From NCBI RefSeq assembly GCF_003206065.1, contig NZ_PZJQ01000002.1:322790-386789 (forward strand): 64,000 nt of DNA, written 5' to 3'. The first letter of the stretch is position 1; every line of letters starts with the position of its first letter. This DNA comes from Salinicola halimionae. Lineage in GTDB: Bacteria > Pseudomonadota > Gammaproteobacteria > Pseudomonadales > Halomonadaceae. This document shows, piece after piece, positions 46,719-55,620 of the stretch. Under the pieces are notes generated by a model. The model had not been told where the DNA came from. It did no database searches and worked only from the letters and a program-made list of their open reading frames with translations. The position numbers and the translations under genes were made by a program.

Positions 46719-47069
46719 ATGACAAAAGAAGAAAAACCGGTTGAATTCCGTGGGGACTCGCTGGACCAATTGCGAGCTTTCCCTCAGGCAGCGAAGCAGG
46801 ATATGGGTTACCAGATCGCTCGGGTCCAAGCAGGCCTGGAGCCTGAAGATTCCAAGCCCATGAAGACCGTGGGTAACGGCGTTTATGAAATCAGAGTAAA
46901 GGACGAAACCGGGGCTTATCGGACGTTCTACATCGCGAAGCGACAGGATGCTATCTACGTCCTTCACTGCTTCCAGAAGAAAACCGAGAAGACGGCCCCC
47001 AAGGATTTGGCGCTAGGCAAGCAGCGATTCAAAGAGCTGCCGCCTGAGCCCCCAAAAAGCCGAGAGTAG
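46719..47069 (+). CDS. HigB/Gp49-like toxin of a type II toxin-antitoxin pair
   Basis: RelE-superfamily protein of 116 residues resembling phage-derived Gp49-like (HigB) toxins: KPMKTVGNGVYEIRVKDETGAYRTFYIAKRQDAIYVLHCFQKKTEKTA is the core, with the conserved basic and aromatic residues. Such toxins cleave mRNA on ribosomes. It precedes the antitoxin, the HigBA order. Local base composition is AT-richer than its neighbours, which fits horizontal acquisition. Confidence 0.85.
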   Translation: MTKEEKPVEFRGDSLDQLRAFPQAAKQDMGYQIARVQAGLEPEDSKPMKTVGNGVYEIRVKDETGAYRTFYIAKRQDAIYVLHCFQKKTEKTAPKDLALGKQRFKELPPEPPKSRE

Positions 47070-47135
47070 AGACTACGGCTGTCGACATGCCTTTCTTCAA
47101 TCGACGAACAGCAGTATGAGAGTGAGGATAGCGAT

Positions 47136-47429
47136 ATGGCCAACGAGCGTTTCGCAAGCATCTGGGATGCTATCGAGGATACCCCTGAGCAAGCGGCAAA
47201 CATGCGTTTGCGGTCCAAGCTGATGATGATTCTTGGCGAGCGGGTGAAAAGCTGGAACGTAAGCCAGGCCGAAGCTGGCCGCCGTCTAGGGCTGACTCAG
47301 CCTCGCGTCAATGATTTGCTGAAGGGCCGAATCAGCAAGTTCAGCCTTGACGCGCTGGTCAACCTCTCCACGCACGCGCATTACCGGATCGATATCAGCG
47401 TTGTTGAAGAAGAAGCCACGCCAGTATGA
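47136..47429 (+). CDS. XRE-family antitoxin (HigA-like)
   Basis: Helix-turn-helix protein of 97 residues with WNVSQAEAGRRLGLTQPRVNDLLKGRISKFSLDALVNLSTH, the XRE/HigA2-type fold. It likely neutralises the upstream toxin and represses the shared promoter through the GATATA repeats. A 66-bp spacer separates the genes. Confidence 0.85.
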   Translation: MANERFASIWDAIEDTPEQAANMRLRSKLMMILGERVKSWNVSQAEAGRRLGLTQPRVNDLLKGRISKFSLDALVNLSTHAHYRIDISVVEEEATPV

Positions 47430-47499
47430 AGGTGAATAACAGACTGGACACGATAGCTCCTTCTAACGAAAGGCTTTGCCCCCAGTAGCGCGATGAACC

Positions 47500-49593
47500 T
47501 TAAAACGCCACGCTGGCCTGCAGCGTGACCTCCAGCGGTTCGCCGACCACCACCCGGGTCTCGCCGCCGCTGGAGAGGTAGTAGGTGGTGTCGAACAGGT
47601 TCTTCACGTTCAGCTGCAGATGGGTATTGTCGCCCAGCCAGCGGTTGTCCCAGGCGATGAACGCATCCGCTACGGTGTAGTCGTCGAGGCTGAAGCTGTT
47701 GTCGCTGTCCCCCTCGCGGCTGCCGACGTAGCGAACGCCGCCGCCAACCCGCCAGCGACCGTAATCGGGGTTTACCGCGAGCGCCTGCGATAGCAGCAGC
47801 GACGCGGTGTGACGCGCCACGTTGGGCAGCGCGTTGCCTTCGGTGCCGCCATCCGCATCGTCGAGCACTTCGGCATCGGTGTAGGCATAGTTGGCGAGGA
47901 CCGATAGCCGCTCGGTCAATTCGCCCTGGGCGGAGAGCTCGATCCCTTTCGCGTCGCTCTTGCCCACCGCCCGCGACACGCCGTTGTCGCTGACGACGAC
48001 GTTCTCCTTGGTGATCTCGAAATAGGCCAGTGAAGCCTGCAGCCGATCGCCGAGGAAACGTTGCTTGATCCCGGCTTCCCAGCCATGACCCTCTTCCGGA
48101 TCGAAGCGCTGTCCGGTGTCGGCATCGGGTTGGTTGGGAACGAACGATTCGCTGTAACTGGCGTAGAGCGAGGTCTGCGGCGTCAGCTTGTAGAGCAGGC
48201 TGGCGTGGGGCAGGAAGACGTCATCCTGGGTATCGGTTTCGACCACGAACGGCCGGCCCTGGCCGCCATACTGTTCGCTATGCTGATAACGCCCGCCCAG
48301 ACCGAGAATCCAGCGTTCGCCCAAATGCAGGTTGTCGTCGACGTAGGCGCCGGTGGTGTTGATCTCGTCGAGCCGATGGCTGGTGCTGTCGAGATAGGTG
48401 GCGCCATCCAGGTTTAGATCGCCGTCGTCGGGGTCGTAGATCGAGATCGTATCGGTAGCGCCGCGATAGCGGTCGGCCAGATAGTCGCGGCGGCGCTCAT
48501 GATCGATGCCGACGGTCATCTCGTGGCGAACTCCGGCCAGTTTGACGTTACCCAGCAGCTCGGCGGCGGTATAGATCACGCGCCGGTCGAAGCCGTGATT
48601 GGCATCGGCGCGCCGGGTGGCGGTGCCATCCTCGGCAACGCTTAATACCCGCGGCTGGCCATCGTCGTACTGGCGCCGGTTCCAGCCGTAGGTCAGGCGA
48701 CTGGTCCAGTCCGGGTTCAGATCCTGCTCCCAGCGCGCCGTGAACGACTGATCGTGGCCCGTTACGCGGGACCAGTCTTCGTCGAATCGCCGCTTGCGTG
48801 GCACGTCGACTGCCTTGCCATCGACGAAGGCGGTGCCCCGGTCCAGGGTCAGGTCGTAGTCGCGGTACTCGTAGGCGAACCACAGGCGGGTGTCGTCGTC
48901 CTCCCAGCTCAGCGACGGCGCCACCACGGTCTGACGATTGCTGCCGAAGTCGCGCCAGTAGTCCTCGTCCTGCTGCCCGACGATGAAGCGAAACGCCGCG
49001 CCGCTGTCGCCCAGCGGCCCGGTGACGTCGACGCTGGCATTGCCGCCGCCGAAGGAAGTGCCCTCGCCACTGATGGTGCGCTGCCAGTCGTACTGCGGCT
49101 TCTTGCTGACGAGATTGATCACCCCGCCAGGCTCCTGAATACCGTAGCGAAACGAACTCGGGCCCTTGAGCACTTCGACCCGCTCGGTGGTGAAGGTGGC
49201 AAACGTATTGCGCGGCTGGCGGATGCCGTCACGAAGAATCGAGCCGTCGCTGTTGCTGCCGAAGCCGCGCTTGATGAAGCCGGCTTCGGTGCCGCCCATG
49301 GTGTTGCCCTGTGTCACGCCGTTGACGTAGGCCATGGCATCGGTCAACGAATCGGCGTCGATATCCTCGAGCATCTGCGAGCTGATCTGGTCGACCGTTC
49401 GCGCCTGGCTCAGGAAGTCGGTTGGGCGGCCATTGACCAGGTTCGAGCGCGTCGCTTGATAGCCTTCCGCTTGCGATGGGACGGCGGCGGCAGTCACCAC
49501 CAGCGGCGTGAGAGCGTCATTCGCGAAACTAGCGCGGGCGGCTATCAGCAGTACCGCCAAGGTGGCAGCGCGTGAGAGGCGGCGTGGGGGCAT
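47500..49593 (-). CDS. TonB-dependent siderophore receptor
   Basis: Outer-membrane receptor of 697 residues. After a signal peptide ending ARASFA comes a TonB-box-like stretch (LTPLVVTAAA). The plug domain has ERVEVLKGPSSFRYGIQEPGGVINLVSKKP, a classic siderophore-receptor signature. The beta barrel follows and ends in the aromatic LQASVAF. The ATG at 49593 has AGGGAA upstream. It lies 74 bp after the substrate-binding protein gene, probably in one Fur-controlled operon. Confidence 0.9.
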   Translation of the reverse strand: MPPRRLSRAATLAVLLIAARASFANDALTPLVVTAAAVPSQAEGYQATRSNLVNGRPTDFLSQARTVDQISSQMLEDIDADSLTDAMAYVNGVTQGNTMGGTEAGFIKRGFGSNSDGSILRDGIRQPRNTFATFTTERVEVLKGPSSFRYGIQEPGGVINLVSKKPQYDWQRTISGEGTSFGGGNASVDVTGPLGDSGAAFRFIVGQQDEDYWRDFGSNRQTVVAPSLSWEDDDTRLWFAYEYRDYDLTLDRGTAFVDGKAVDVPRKRRFDEDWSRVTGHDQSFTARWEQDLNPDWTSRLTYGWNRRQYDDGQPRVLSVAEDGTATRRADANHGFDRRVIYTAAELLGNVKLAGVRHEMTVGIDHERRRDYLADRYRGATDTISIYDPDDGDLNLDGATYLDSTSHRLDEINTTGAYVDDNLHLGERWILGLGGRYQHSEQYGGQGRPFVVETDTQDDVFLPHASLLYKLTPQTSLYASYSESFVPNQPDADTGQRFDPEEGHGWEAGIKQRFLGDRLQASLAYFEITKENVVVSDNGVSRAVGKSDAKGIELSAQGELTERLSVLANYAYTDAEVLDDADGGTEGNALPNVARHTASLLLSQALAVNPDYGRWRVGGGVRYVGSREGDSDNSFSLDDYTVADAFIAWDNRWLGDNTHLQLNVKNLFDTTYYLSSGGETRVVVGEPLEVTLQASVAF

Positions 49594-49667
49594 GGCGTGG
49601 GTTCCCTGGTTCGAATTATCGTTTTCTGACTGACGTTTTTGGTGTGGCCTGCGACGAAGGCGAGCGT

Positions 49668-50867
49668 TCAATGTGGCGATGAGTGTGGTGATGAAGGGCC
49701 AGCGCGATAGGTAGCCTCGAACGTGCCATCGACGGTGATCGGCATGAAGTCTCGATAGAGCTCGCGTCGTGTCGCCGCTGGATCGAGGGCGCCGCACTGC
49801 TGCGGATGCAGCCAGCCGGCGATGGCCTGCAGCGCGACCACCGAGAACGGCCCCTGGTGGTAGCCATGCCAGATCGCGTGGAAGCCGCCGTCGTTGACCG
49901 CCGATAGCGCCGACCAACCCGGTCGGCGGGCCACGACATCGGCCATGTCGCCCTGGGTATCGCTTTCCGCGACACCGAAGCCGGCGCGAATCGAGCCGCT
50001 TTTGGCCCACTGGGCGGCGGTGGCGATGATCACGTCGGGGTCGCGCGCGAGGATGGTCTCGGGGTTGAGCACGTTTTCGGTGCCCGGGCTCATGCCGGCG
50101 GCGATGTTGTCGCCCCGGGCATGGTCCACCAGGTCGGCGAGACCCGAATCGAAGTTGCTGCGACAGCAGTCGACCTTGAGCCCCGGGGCGATATCGATCA
50201 GCACGCTGGGCCGCCGGGTGACGGCATCGAGACAGTCGTCGACAGCGGCGGTCGCCGATTGCAGTCGCGTGATCAGGGCGGAGGCGCGCGATTCTGAATC
50301 CAGCGCCTGGCCCAGCAGCTCGAGCGAGGGCTGCGTGTCGTCGAGAGGATGCTCGCGGAAATCGATGAACAGGATCGGAATCTGCAGCGCCGCCAGTTGA
50401 TCCAGCAGCGGTGTCTGGCGCAGCCCGGCATGGCGCGAGATATCGGCGACGATCAGATCCGGATCGAGGGCGATCAGCGCTTCGGCGCTGGGCATGGCAT
50501 TGCCGTTGGTGCCCAGCGTCGGCAAATCGGACAGGGCGGGAAAGGCCGCAGCGAAACGCGCCTGCGCCACGGGGTCGAAGCTCTCCAGCGAACCGCGCCA
50601 GCCGCTCATGCGTGATACGGGATCGGGCAACAGTGCCGCGAGGGCGAAGAGGTGTCGCGGATTATCGAGAAAGAGGCGCTCGGGGGCGGCGGCAAGGGTC
50701 ACCTCGCGCCCGGCGAGATCGGTCACTGTCACCGGATACTCTGTCGCCTGCGCCGTGCTCGTCAGCCAGCCGGTACCGAGCCAGATTCCGAGCCAGAGCC
50801 GGAGCCAAACCCTGAGCCAGAGCCCGAGTGTGCCCCACGCGTTTCGGCGGCCCAGTAATAACCCCAT
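49668..50867 (-). CDS. iron/siderophore-type periplasmic substrate-binding protein
   Basis: Class III binding protein of 399 residues of the FepB/BtuF fold: VTVTDLAGREVTLAAAPERLFLDNPRHLFALAAL, then IALDPDLIVADI and NPETILARDPDVIIATAAQW. The motif VDCCRSNFDSGLADLVDHARGDNIAA marks a subgroup often found beside TonB receptors. The signal peptide is odd: it has LWLR/VWLR/LWLG/IWLG repeats encoded by 12-bp tandem units. No permease or ATPase gene is in the window. Confidence 0.8.
   Translation of the reverse strand: MGLLLGRRNAWGTLGLWLRVWLRLWLGIWLGTGWLTSTAQATEYPVTVTDLAGREVTLAAAPERLFLDNPRHLFALAALLPDPVSRMSGWRGSLESFDPVAQARFAAAFPALSDLPTLGTNGNAMPSAEALIALDPDLIVADISRHAGLRQTPLLDQLAALQIPILFIDFREHPLDDTQPSLELLGQALDSESRASALITRLQSATAAVDDCLDAVTRRPSVLIDIAPGLKVDCCRSNFDSGLADLVDHARGDNIAAGMSPGTENVLNPETILARDPDVIIATAAQWAKSGSIRAGFGVAESDTQGDMADVVARRPGWSALSAVNDGGFHAIWHGYHQGPFSVVALQAIAGWLHPQQCGALDPAATRRELYRDFMPITVDGTFEATYRAGPSSPHSSPH
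50776..50823 (-). repeat. four 12-bp tandem repeats in a signal peptide
   Basis: Four adjacent 12-bp units (plus strand CCGAGCCAGATT and variants) encode the four-residue repeats LWLR-VWLR-LWLG-IWLG of the substrate-binding protein signal sequence. Confidence 0.7.
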
Positions 50868-50893
50868 GATCGCTTTTCTTCTAGTTGATTAAA

Positions 50894-50912
50894 GCGAATC
50901 ATTATCATTTGT
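50894..50912 (-). promoter_or_regulatory. Fur box
   Basis: On the minus strand ACAAATGATAATGATTCGC closely follows the Fur consensus GATAATGATAATCATTATC. It lies about 26-45 bp before the substrate-binding protein start, indicating iron repression of that gene and the TonB receptor. Confidence 0.8.
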
Positions 50913-50942
50913 ATCGGGGCGGGGGTCAATGCTAATGGTCAG

Positions 50943-51512
50943 TCAGCGCCAAGCCGATAACCGGTCGGTCGGCTCGAAGGGGCGGATGACCCAGTTTTCT
51001 GTGCCTTCCGGTGCAATCCACAGCGGGATCGCATTGGCCGAGCGAGGTCCGGCCGGGCTGCCGTGGGTCAGGCCACGCACGGCGCGAACCAGCCCCGAAT
51101 GGCCGACGATCAGCGGCGTCTCGGCTTCGTCGAGCAGCGCATTGAGCGTGGTGGCGATGCGCTCGACGAATGTCTGCCAGGATTCGCCACCTGGCGGCGT
51201 GCTCGTATACGGGATCGTCTCGGGAATCGGCTGGCCTTCGAGGTCTCCCCAGTGGCGTTCCATCAGCCCATCGACGATCCGGTCCGGCGCGCGGCCCAGC
51301 GCCAGTTCGGCGGTGCGGTAGGCGCGTTGCAGCGGGCTCGACACCGCCAGCGACCAGTCGATGTCCCCCAGCAGCTCGCCTGCGCGCTTCGCTTCGTCTT
51401 CGCCCTGCGGCGTCAATGCCACGTCATGCTGACCGCCGATGCGACGTTCGAGATTGCGGGTGCTCTGGCCGTGGCGAAGGAAGACAAAGGGGCGGCGGAT
51501 CAGGGCAGGCAT
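50943..51512 (-). CDS. histidine phosphatase family protein
   Basis: Phosphoglycerate-mutase-like phosphatase of 189 residues with the catalytic RHG in FVFLRHGQSTRNLERRIGG, an acid/arginine set in SSPLQRAYRTAEL, and the second histidine in IVGHSGLVRA. The substrate is unknown; CobC-type or broad phosphatase activity is possible. It stands alone upstream of the Fur box. Confidence 0.8.
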   Translation of the reverse strand: MPALIRRPFVFLRHGQSTRNLERRIGGQHDVALTPQGEDEAKRAGELLGDIDWSLAVSSPLQRAYRTAELALGRAPDRIVDGLMERHWGDLEGQPIPETIPYTSTPPGGESWQTFVERIATTLNALLDEAETPLIVGHSGLVRAVRGLTHGSPAGPRSANAIPLWIAPEGTENWVIRPFEPTDRLSAWR

Positions 51513-51684
51513 GGCGGGTCCTTGGCAAGAAGTCGGGTGTGAGCGCAGTGGTGCAATTCTAATCGATTCGGCGAGTGACGATTTGCCGGCTACGGGATTT
51601 TGCGGTAACCCTTGGTGATGACCCGGCGATCCGCCCGATTGTCATACAATGCCCGAACAGATGTGAACCGCATAAGGAATGCCC

Positions 51685-52674
51685 ATGTCCACCGCTCTCG
51701 ATATCCATATCTACACCGACCCTAATTTTCGGCAATCGAAGGACTTCGCCGACGAGCGCGTCCTCGGCATTCTGGCGGAGTTCGAGGGTCTGGGATCGCG
51801 TATCACGCTGAGTTTCAGTCATGACGAGACTGAGCTGAATGCGGCGCTGGCCGATGCCGAGGTGCTGATTCTGGTGGGCAAGCTGGATATCGCCGACGTG
51901 GCGGCACGGGCACCGAAACTGCGCTGGATCCATATCACCAGTGCCGGGGTCGATCGAATTCCTCTGGACCGCCTGCCCGCCGAGGTACTGGTGACCAATG
52001 CCAAGGGCAATCATGAGGTGCGGGCCCGGGAGTTCTCGATGACCGCGCTGTTGATGCTCAACAACCGACTGCCGGATTTCGTGACCCAGCAGCGCGAGAA
52101 ACACTGGGCGCAGAGCGCGCTCGAACCCATCGACGGCAAGACGGTAGTGATCCTGGGCATGGGGGCGCTGGGAAGCGCGGCGGCCGAGGCGGCCAAACGG
52201 TTGAACCTGAAAGTGATCGGCGTCAGCCGTTCGGGCCGGGATCACGCCCTCGCCGATGTCAGTCTGCCGCAAAGCCGGCTGAAGGAAGCGCTGGCGGACG
52301 CCGATTTTCTGCTGATCACGCTGCCGTTGACGCCGGAGACGCGCCATGCGGTCGGCGAGGCGGAACTGGCGGCCATGCCGGCGCGCGCGGGGGTGATCAA
52401 TATCGGTCGCGGCCCGGTGCTGGATGTGGCCGCGTTGGCGAAACGGCTGGAAGCGGATCAACTGCGCGGTGCGGTGCTCGACGTGTTCCCGGAGGAGCCG
52501 CTGCCGGCGGATTCGCCCTACTGGACCACGCGCAACCTGATCGTCACGCCGCACAGCGGACTCTACGACGCTGATTACGTGCCGCGCTGCCTGCGCTTCT
52601 TCTTCGCCAACGTCGAGCGTTATCTTGACGATCAGCCGCTAGAAAATCGAGTCGATACGAGCTTGGGCTATTGA
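51685..52674 (+). CDS. D-isomer-specific 2-hydroxyacid dehydrogenase
   Basis: NAD(P)-dependent dehydrogenase of 329 residues. The nucleotide-binding motif is VVILGMGALGSAAAEAAKRL near residue 158, the arginine/glutamate pair is in NIGRGPVLDVAAL and DVFPEEPLP, and the catalytic histidine in VTPHSGLY. I preferred the ATG at 51685 because AAGGA is at proper distance; the ATG at 51679 touches it. The substrate is not predictable. It converges on the MocR gene one base away. Confidence 0.85.
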   Translation: MSTALDIHIYTDPNFRQSKDFADERVLGILAEFEGLGSRITLSFSHDETELNAALADAEVLILVGKLDIADVAARAPKLRWIHITSAGVDRIPLDRLPAEVLVTNAKGNHEVRAREFSMTALLMLNNRLPDFVTQQREKHWAQSALEPIDGKTVVILGMGALGSAAAEAAKRLNLKVIGVSRSGRDHALADVSLPQSRLKEALADADFLLITLPLTPETRHAVGEAELAAMPARAGVINIGRGPVLDVAALAKRLEADQLRGAVLDVFPEEPLPADSPYWTTRNLIVTPHSGLYDADYVPRCLRFFFANVERYLDDQPLENRVDTSLGY

Positions 52675-52675
52675 T

Positions 52676-54073
52676 CTACACGGTCTGCCATAGCATCGGA
52701 TCCGGGTCGCCCAGCGTGGTGGCGATGACCTGCAGCGCGCGCTCCAGCGCTTCGCGACTGTCGGCGGCACTGATACAGACACGAATCGCCTGGGGGGCGC
52801 TGACACTACCCAGGCAGAAGCTTTCAGCCGTGCTGACGTTGACCTGCTGCGCCTGGAGTTGAGCCACCACATGGCTGGTGCGTAGCTCTCCCGGCAGCGC
52901 CAGCCACAGATAGAACCCGCCGCGGCGGCCGCGGGGGGAAAACTCTCCCAGTATCTGCATGGCGCGATCGAAGCGCCAGTCGAGCTCTTCGCGCTGCCAG
53001 TGCAACAGCGTCGCGGCGTCACCGCTCTCGATCCAGCGACAGACGAGCGAGGCCATCAGCGGCGGTGGCATCCAGCTCTGGGCCCGCAGCGCGGCGATCA
53101 GCCGCCCGTGCAAGGCTTGCGGCGCGCGCATGGCGCCAACCCGCAGCCCCCCGCCCAGCACCTTGGCGACCGAAAAGAGCGTGACCGTGCACTCCGGCGC
53201 CAGCCGATAGAGCGGCGTCAGCGGTGCCTCATCGAGCTGTGGATGGATGTCGTCCTCGATCAGCCAGAACCGTCTTTCCCTTGCCAGCCTCACCAACGCT
53301 CGCCGCCGATCCTCGCTGAGGCGCGCGGTGGTGGGGTTGTGGCAGTCGGGCATGACGTAGAGCGCGCGGAACGGCTGCTGTTCGAAGGCGCGGGCCAACG
53401 CGTCGATATCGATGCCTTCCTCGTCGTGGGCGACCGCCACGCTCTTGAGCGAGAGTTGCTGCAGGCCGCTGATCAGGCCCGGATAGGTCAGGCGCTCGGC
53501 TGCCAGCCGTTCGCCGGGCGACAACAGGGCGCTCAGACTCAGATAGATACCGTGCATGCCGCCCTGATTGATCAACAGCTCATCCGCCGGGACGGCGCGT
53601 CCCAGCGTTGCGAGCCAGCCGGCGATCACCTCTCGCTGCCAGTGCTGGCCCGCTTCGGGTTGATAATCGATGGCTGCCCTCAGCAGCTCGGGGTCGTGCT
53701 GAATCGAGCGCATCGCATTGGCCAGCGATGCCTCGCGTTGTGGGTGGGGAGGCGGCAGCGACAGGCTGAGATCGACGATGCCGCTGTCCGGCGCGGCGCG
53801 ACGGACGTGGTCGAACGCCTGGTGGGGCGCACCGGCGTCGCGCACGTAGGTACCGCTGCCGACGCGTGCACTGACCACGCCGCGCTGTTCGGCGAGCGCG
53901 TAGGCGCGAGTGACCGTACCGACGGTGACACCAAGCGCATCCGCCAGCCGCCGCTGAGGAGGCAGCTTGGCACCTGTCGCCAGCTCGCCACTGGCAGCGG
54001 CGGCGGCAATGGCGTCGGCCAGCTCGCGATAGCGGGGGCCATGTCCGGGGAGTAAAGGGATCCAGATTGTCAT
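52676..54073 (-). CDS. MocR/PdxR-type regulator (GntR helix-turn-helix fused to aminotransferase fold)
   Basis: Protein of 465 residues: a winged helix (residues 1-75, LPPQRRLADALGVTVGTVTRAYALAEQRG) fused to a fold-type I aminotransferase domain (about 110-465). The PLP-binding lysine is Lys304 in LFSVAKVLGGG. YVMPDCHNPTTARLS and WLIEDDIH are also present. MocR proteins sense PLP or an amino-acid adduct of it. It is divergent from alaX-lysE across 145 bp, which suggests that it controls them in response to an amino acid. Confidence 0.88.
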   Translation of the reverse strand: MTIWIPLLPGHGPRYRELADAIAAAAASGELATGAKLPPQRRLADALGVTVGTVTRAYALAEQRGVVSARVGSGTYVRDAGAPHQAFDHVRRAAPDSGIVDLSLSLPPPHPQREASLANAMRSIQHDPELLRAAIDYQPEAGQHWQREVIAGWLATLGRAVPADELLINQGGMHGIYLSLSALLSPGERLAAERLTYPGLISGLQQLSLKSVAVAHDEEGIDIDALARAFEQQPFRALYVMPDCHNPTTARLSEDRRRALVRLARERRFWLIEDDIHPQLDEAPLTPLYRLAPECTVTLFSVAKVLGGGLRVGAMRAPQALHGRLIAALRAQSWMPPPLMASLVCRWIESGDAATLLHWQREELDWRFDRAMQILGEFSPRGRRGGFYLWLALPGELRTSHVVAQLQAQQVNVSTAESFCLGSVSAPQAIRVCISAADSREALERALQVIATTLGDPDPMLWQTV

Positions 54074-54218
54074 GGTGACAATAATCGAGTTGACCGAAGA
54101 AATAAGGCGGTTATGCTCGAATTGTTCGGCGATTTGGTCGTTTTGTCAATAAATTGTACCCATACGATTACCGAAAAACGATTCTCGGGTACAGGATGAT
54201 TTTCTGAAGAGGTGTCCG

Positions 54219-55007
54219 ATGTCTACCGTCCTGACGTTCCGCGAACTGCCCTACGCTAAGGAAAGCCTGGCGACCGTGTTGTCAACGACAGGGTCCACGA
54301 CAGGGTCAACGACAGGGACAATTGGGGATAACGGTGTCGTGGTAACCGACGCCACGCTGTTCTATCCCCATGGCGGCGGCCAGCCGGGCGATCAGGGCGT
54401 CTTCATCACCGCCGACGGCCGCACGCTGAAGGTTCTCGATACGCGCAAGGGCGACGACGGCGAGGTGCATCACCTGCTCGACCCGAACCATGGGCTGGAG
54501 CCGGGTCAGAGCGTCACCCAGCAGATCGACTGGCAACGACGCCACGCCCACATGCGCATGCACACCGCGTTGCACCTGCTTTCCGTGATCGTGCCCCATG
54601 GCGTCACCGGTGGCAGTATCGGCGCTGATCGCGGCCGGCTGGATTTTGATCTGGGCGAGGCCAGCTTCGACAAGGACGAGCTCAGCGAACGCCTCAACCG
54701 GCTGATTGCCGACGACTATCCGGTGACCAGCGAGTGGATCAGCGAGGCGGAGCTCGACGCGCATCCCGAGCTGGTGAAGACGATGTCGGTGGCACCGCCG
54801 CGCGGCGCCGGCGAGATTCGCATGGTGCGTATCGGCGACATCGACTATCAGCCCTGCGGCGGCACCCATGTCGCCTCGACCGCGGAGATCGGCGCCGTGC
54901 AGGTCGCCAGCATCAAGAATCGGGGCGCGCGCAATCGTCGCTTCACGCTCACCTGGGCGGCGTCGGATATGCCCAATCCGGGCGGAAATGCCGGGGGTGG
55001 CCAATGA
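54219..55007 (+). CDS. alanyl-tRNA editing protein AlaX
   Basis: Stand-alone homologue of the alanyl-tRNA synthetase editing domain, 262 residues, which deacylates Ser- or Gly-tRNA(Ala). Zinc ligands are His115 and His119 in MHTALHLL and Cys213 and His217 in CGGTHVAS. The early block ATLFYPHGGGQPGDQG is canonical. Residues 22-33 are a TTGS-type insertion encoded by three 12-bp tandem repeats. lysE overlaps the stop. Confidence 0.85.
   Translation: MSTVLTFRELPYAKESLATVLSTTGSTTGSTTGTIGDNGVVVTDATLFYPHGGGQPGDQGVFITADGRTLKVLDTRKGDDGEVHHLLDPNHGLEPGQSVTQQIDWQRRHAHMRMHTALHLLSVIVPHGVTGGSIGADRGRLDFDLGEASFDKDELSERLNRLIADDYPVTSEWISEAELDAHPELVKTMSVAPPRGAGEIRMVRIGDIDYQPCGGTHVASTAEIGAVQVASIKNRGARNRRFTLTWAASDMPNPGGNAGGGQ
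54282..54317 (+). repeat. three 12-bp tandem repeats within alaX
   Basis: Units TCAACGACAGGG, TCCACGACAGGG and TCAACGACAGGG are adjacent and in frame. Copy number changes would alter the AlaX N-terminus by four residues per unit. Confidence 0.85.
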
Positions 55008-55606
55008 TGTCGCTTGGCTGGTGGTTCTCGGTAGCGCTGTTTTCGATCTCGATGACCGGCACGCCCGGACCCAACAACATGATGCTGACCGCCTCCGGCG
55101 CCCTCTACGGCTATCGCCGCACGCTGCCGCATATCTTCGGCATCATGGCGGGCTGTTTCGTGCTGTTTATGGCCGTGGCGCTGGGGCTGGGCGTGCTGTT
55201 CGAGCGTTTCCCGGTGCTGCAGCAGACGCTCAGGATCGTCGGCGCCGTCTATCTGCTCTATCTGGCGTGGAAGATCGCCACCGCGCCGCCGCCGGATCTG
55301 ACCGCTAAAGAAGGGGCGCGCCCGCTGACCGCCTGGCAGGCGGCGGTGTTCCAGTTCGTCAATCCCAAGGCGTGGGTGATGGGCATTGCGCTGATCGCCG
55401 GCTTCATGCCGCACGAAGGATCGCTGTTGCTGAACGCGACCGTGCTGTCGCTGTTCATGGAATTCGTCGGGTTTTTCTGCATTTCCTGCTGGGCCGGCTT
55501 CGGCATGGCGATCGGCAGGCTGTTGAAGACACCGCGGGCCTGGCGGATCTTCAACGGCGTGATGGGCCTGGCGACCGCTGCCTGCGTAGGCTTCATCGTG
55601 ACTTAA
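55004..55606 (+). CDS. LysE/RhtB-family amino acid exporter
   Basis: Inner-membrane exporter of 200 residues with about six helices. The N-terminal SMTGTPGPNNMMLTASGALYG and the central FQFVNPKAWVMGIALI motifs are typical of the LysE superfamily. The ATG at 55004 overlaps the alaX stop (a second ATG follows at once), so the genes are co-translated. The substrate is likely an amino acid such as serine, glycine or alanine, inferred from the AlaX partner. Confidence 0.85.
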   Translation: MMSLGWWFSVALFSISMTGTPGPNNMMLTASGALYGYRRTLPHIFGIMAGCFVLFMAVALGLGVLFERFPVLQQTLRIVGAVYLLYLAWKIATAPPPDLTAKEGARPLTAWQAAVFQFVNPKAWVMGIALIAGFMPHEGSLLLNATVLSLFMEFVGFFCISCWAGFGMAIGRLLKTPRAWRIFNGVMGLATAACVGFIVT

Positions 55607-55620
55607 TGCCAGGTATAGGT

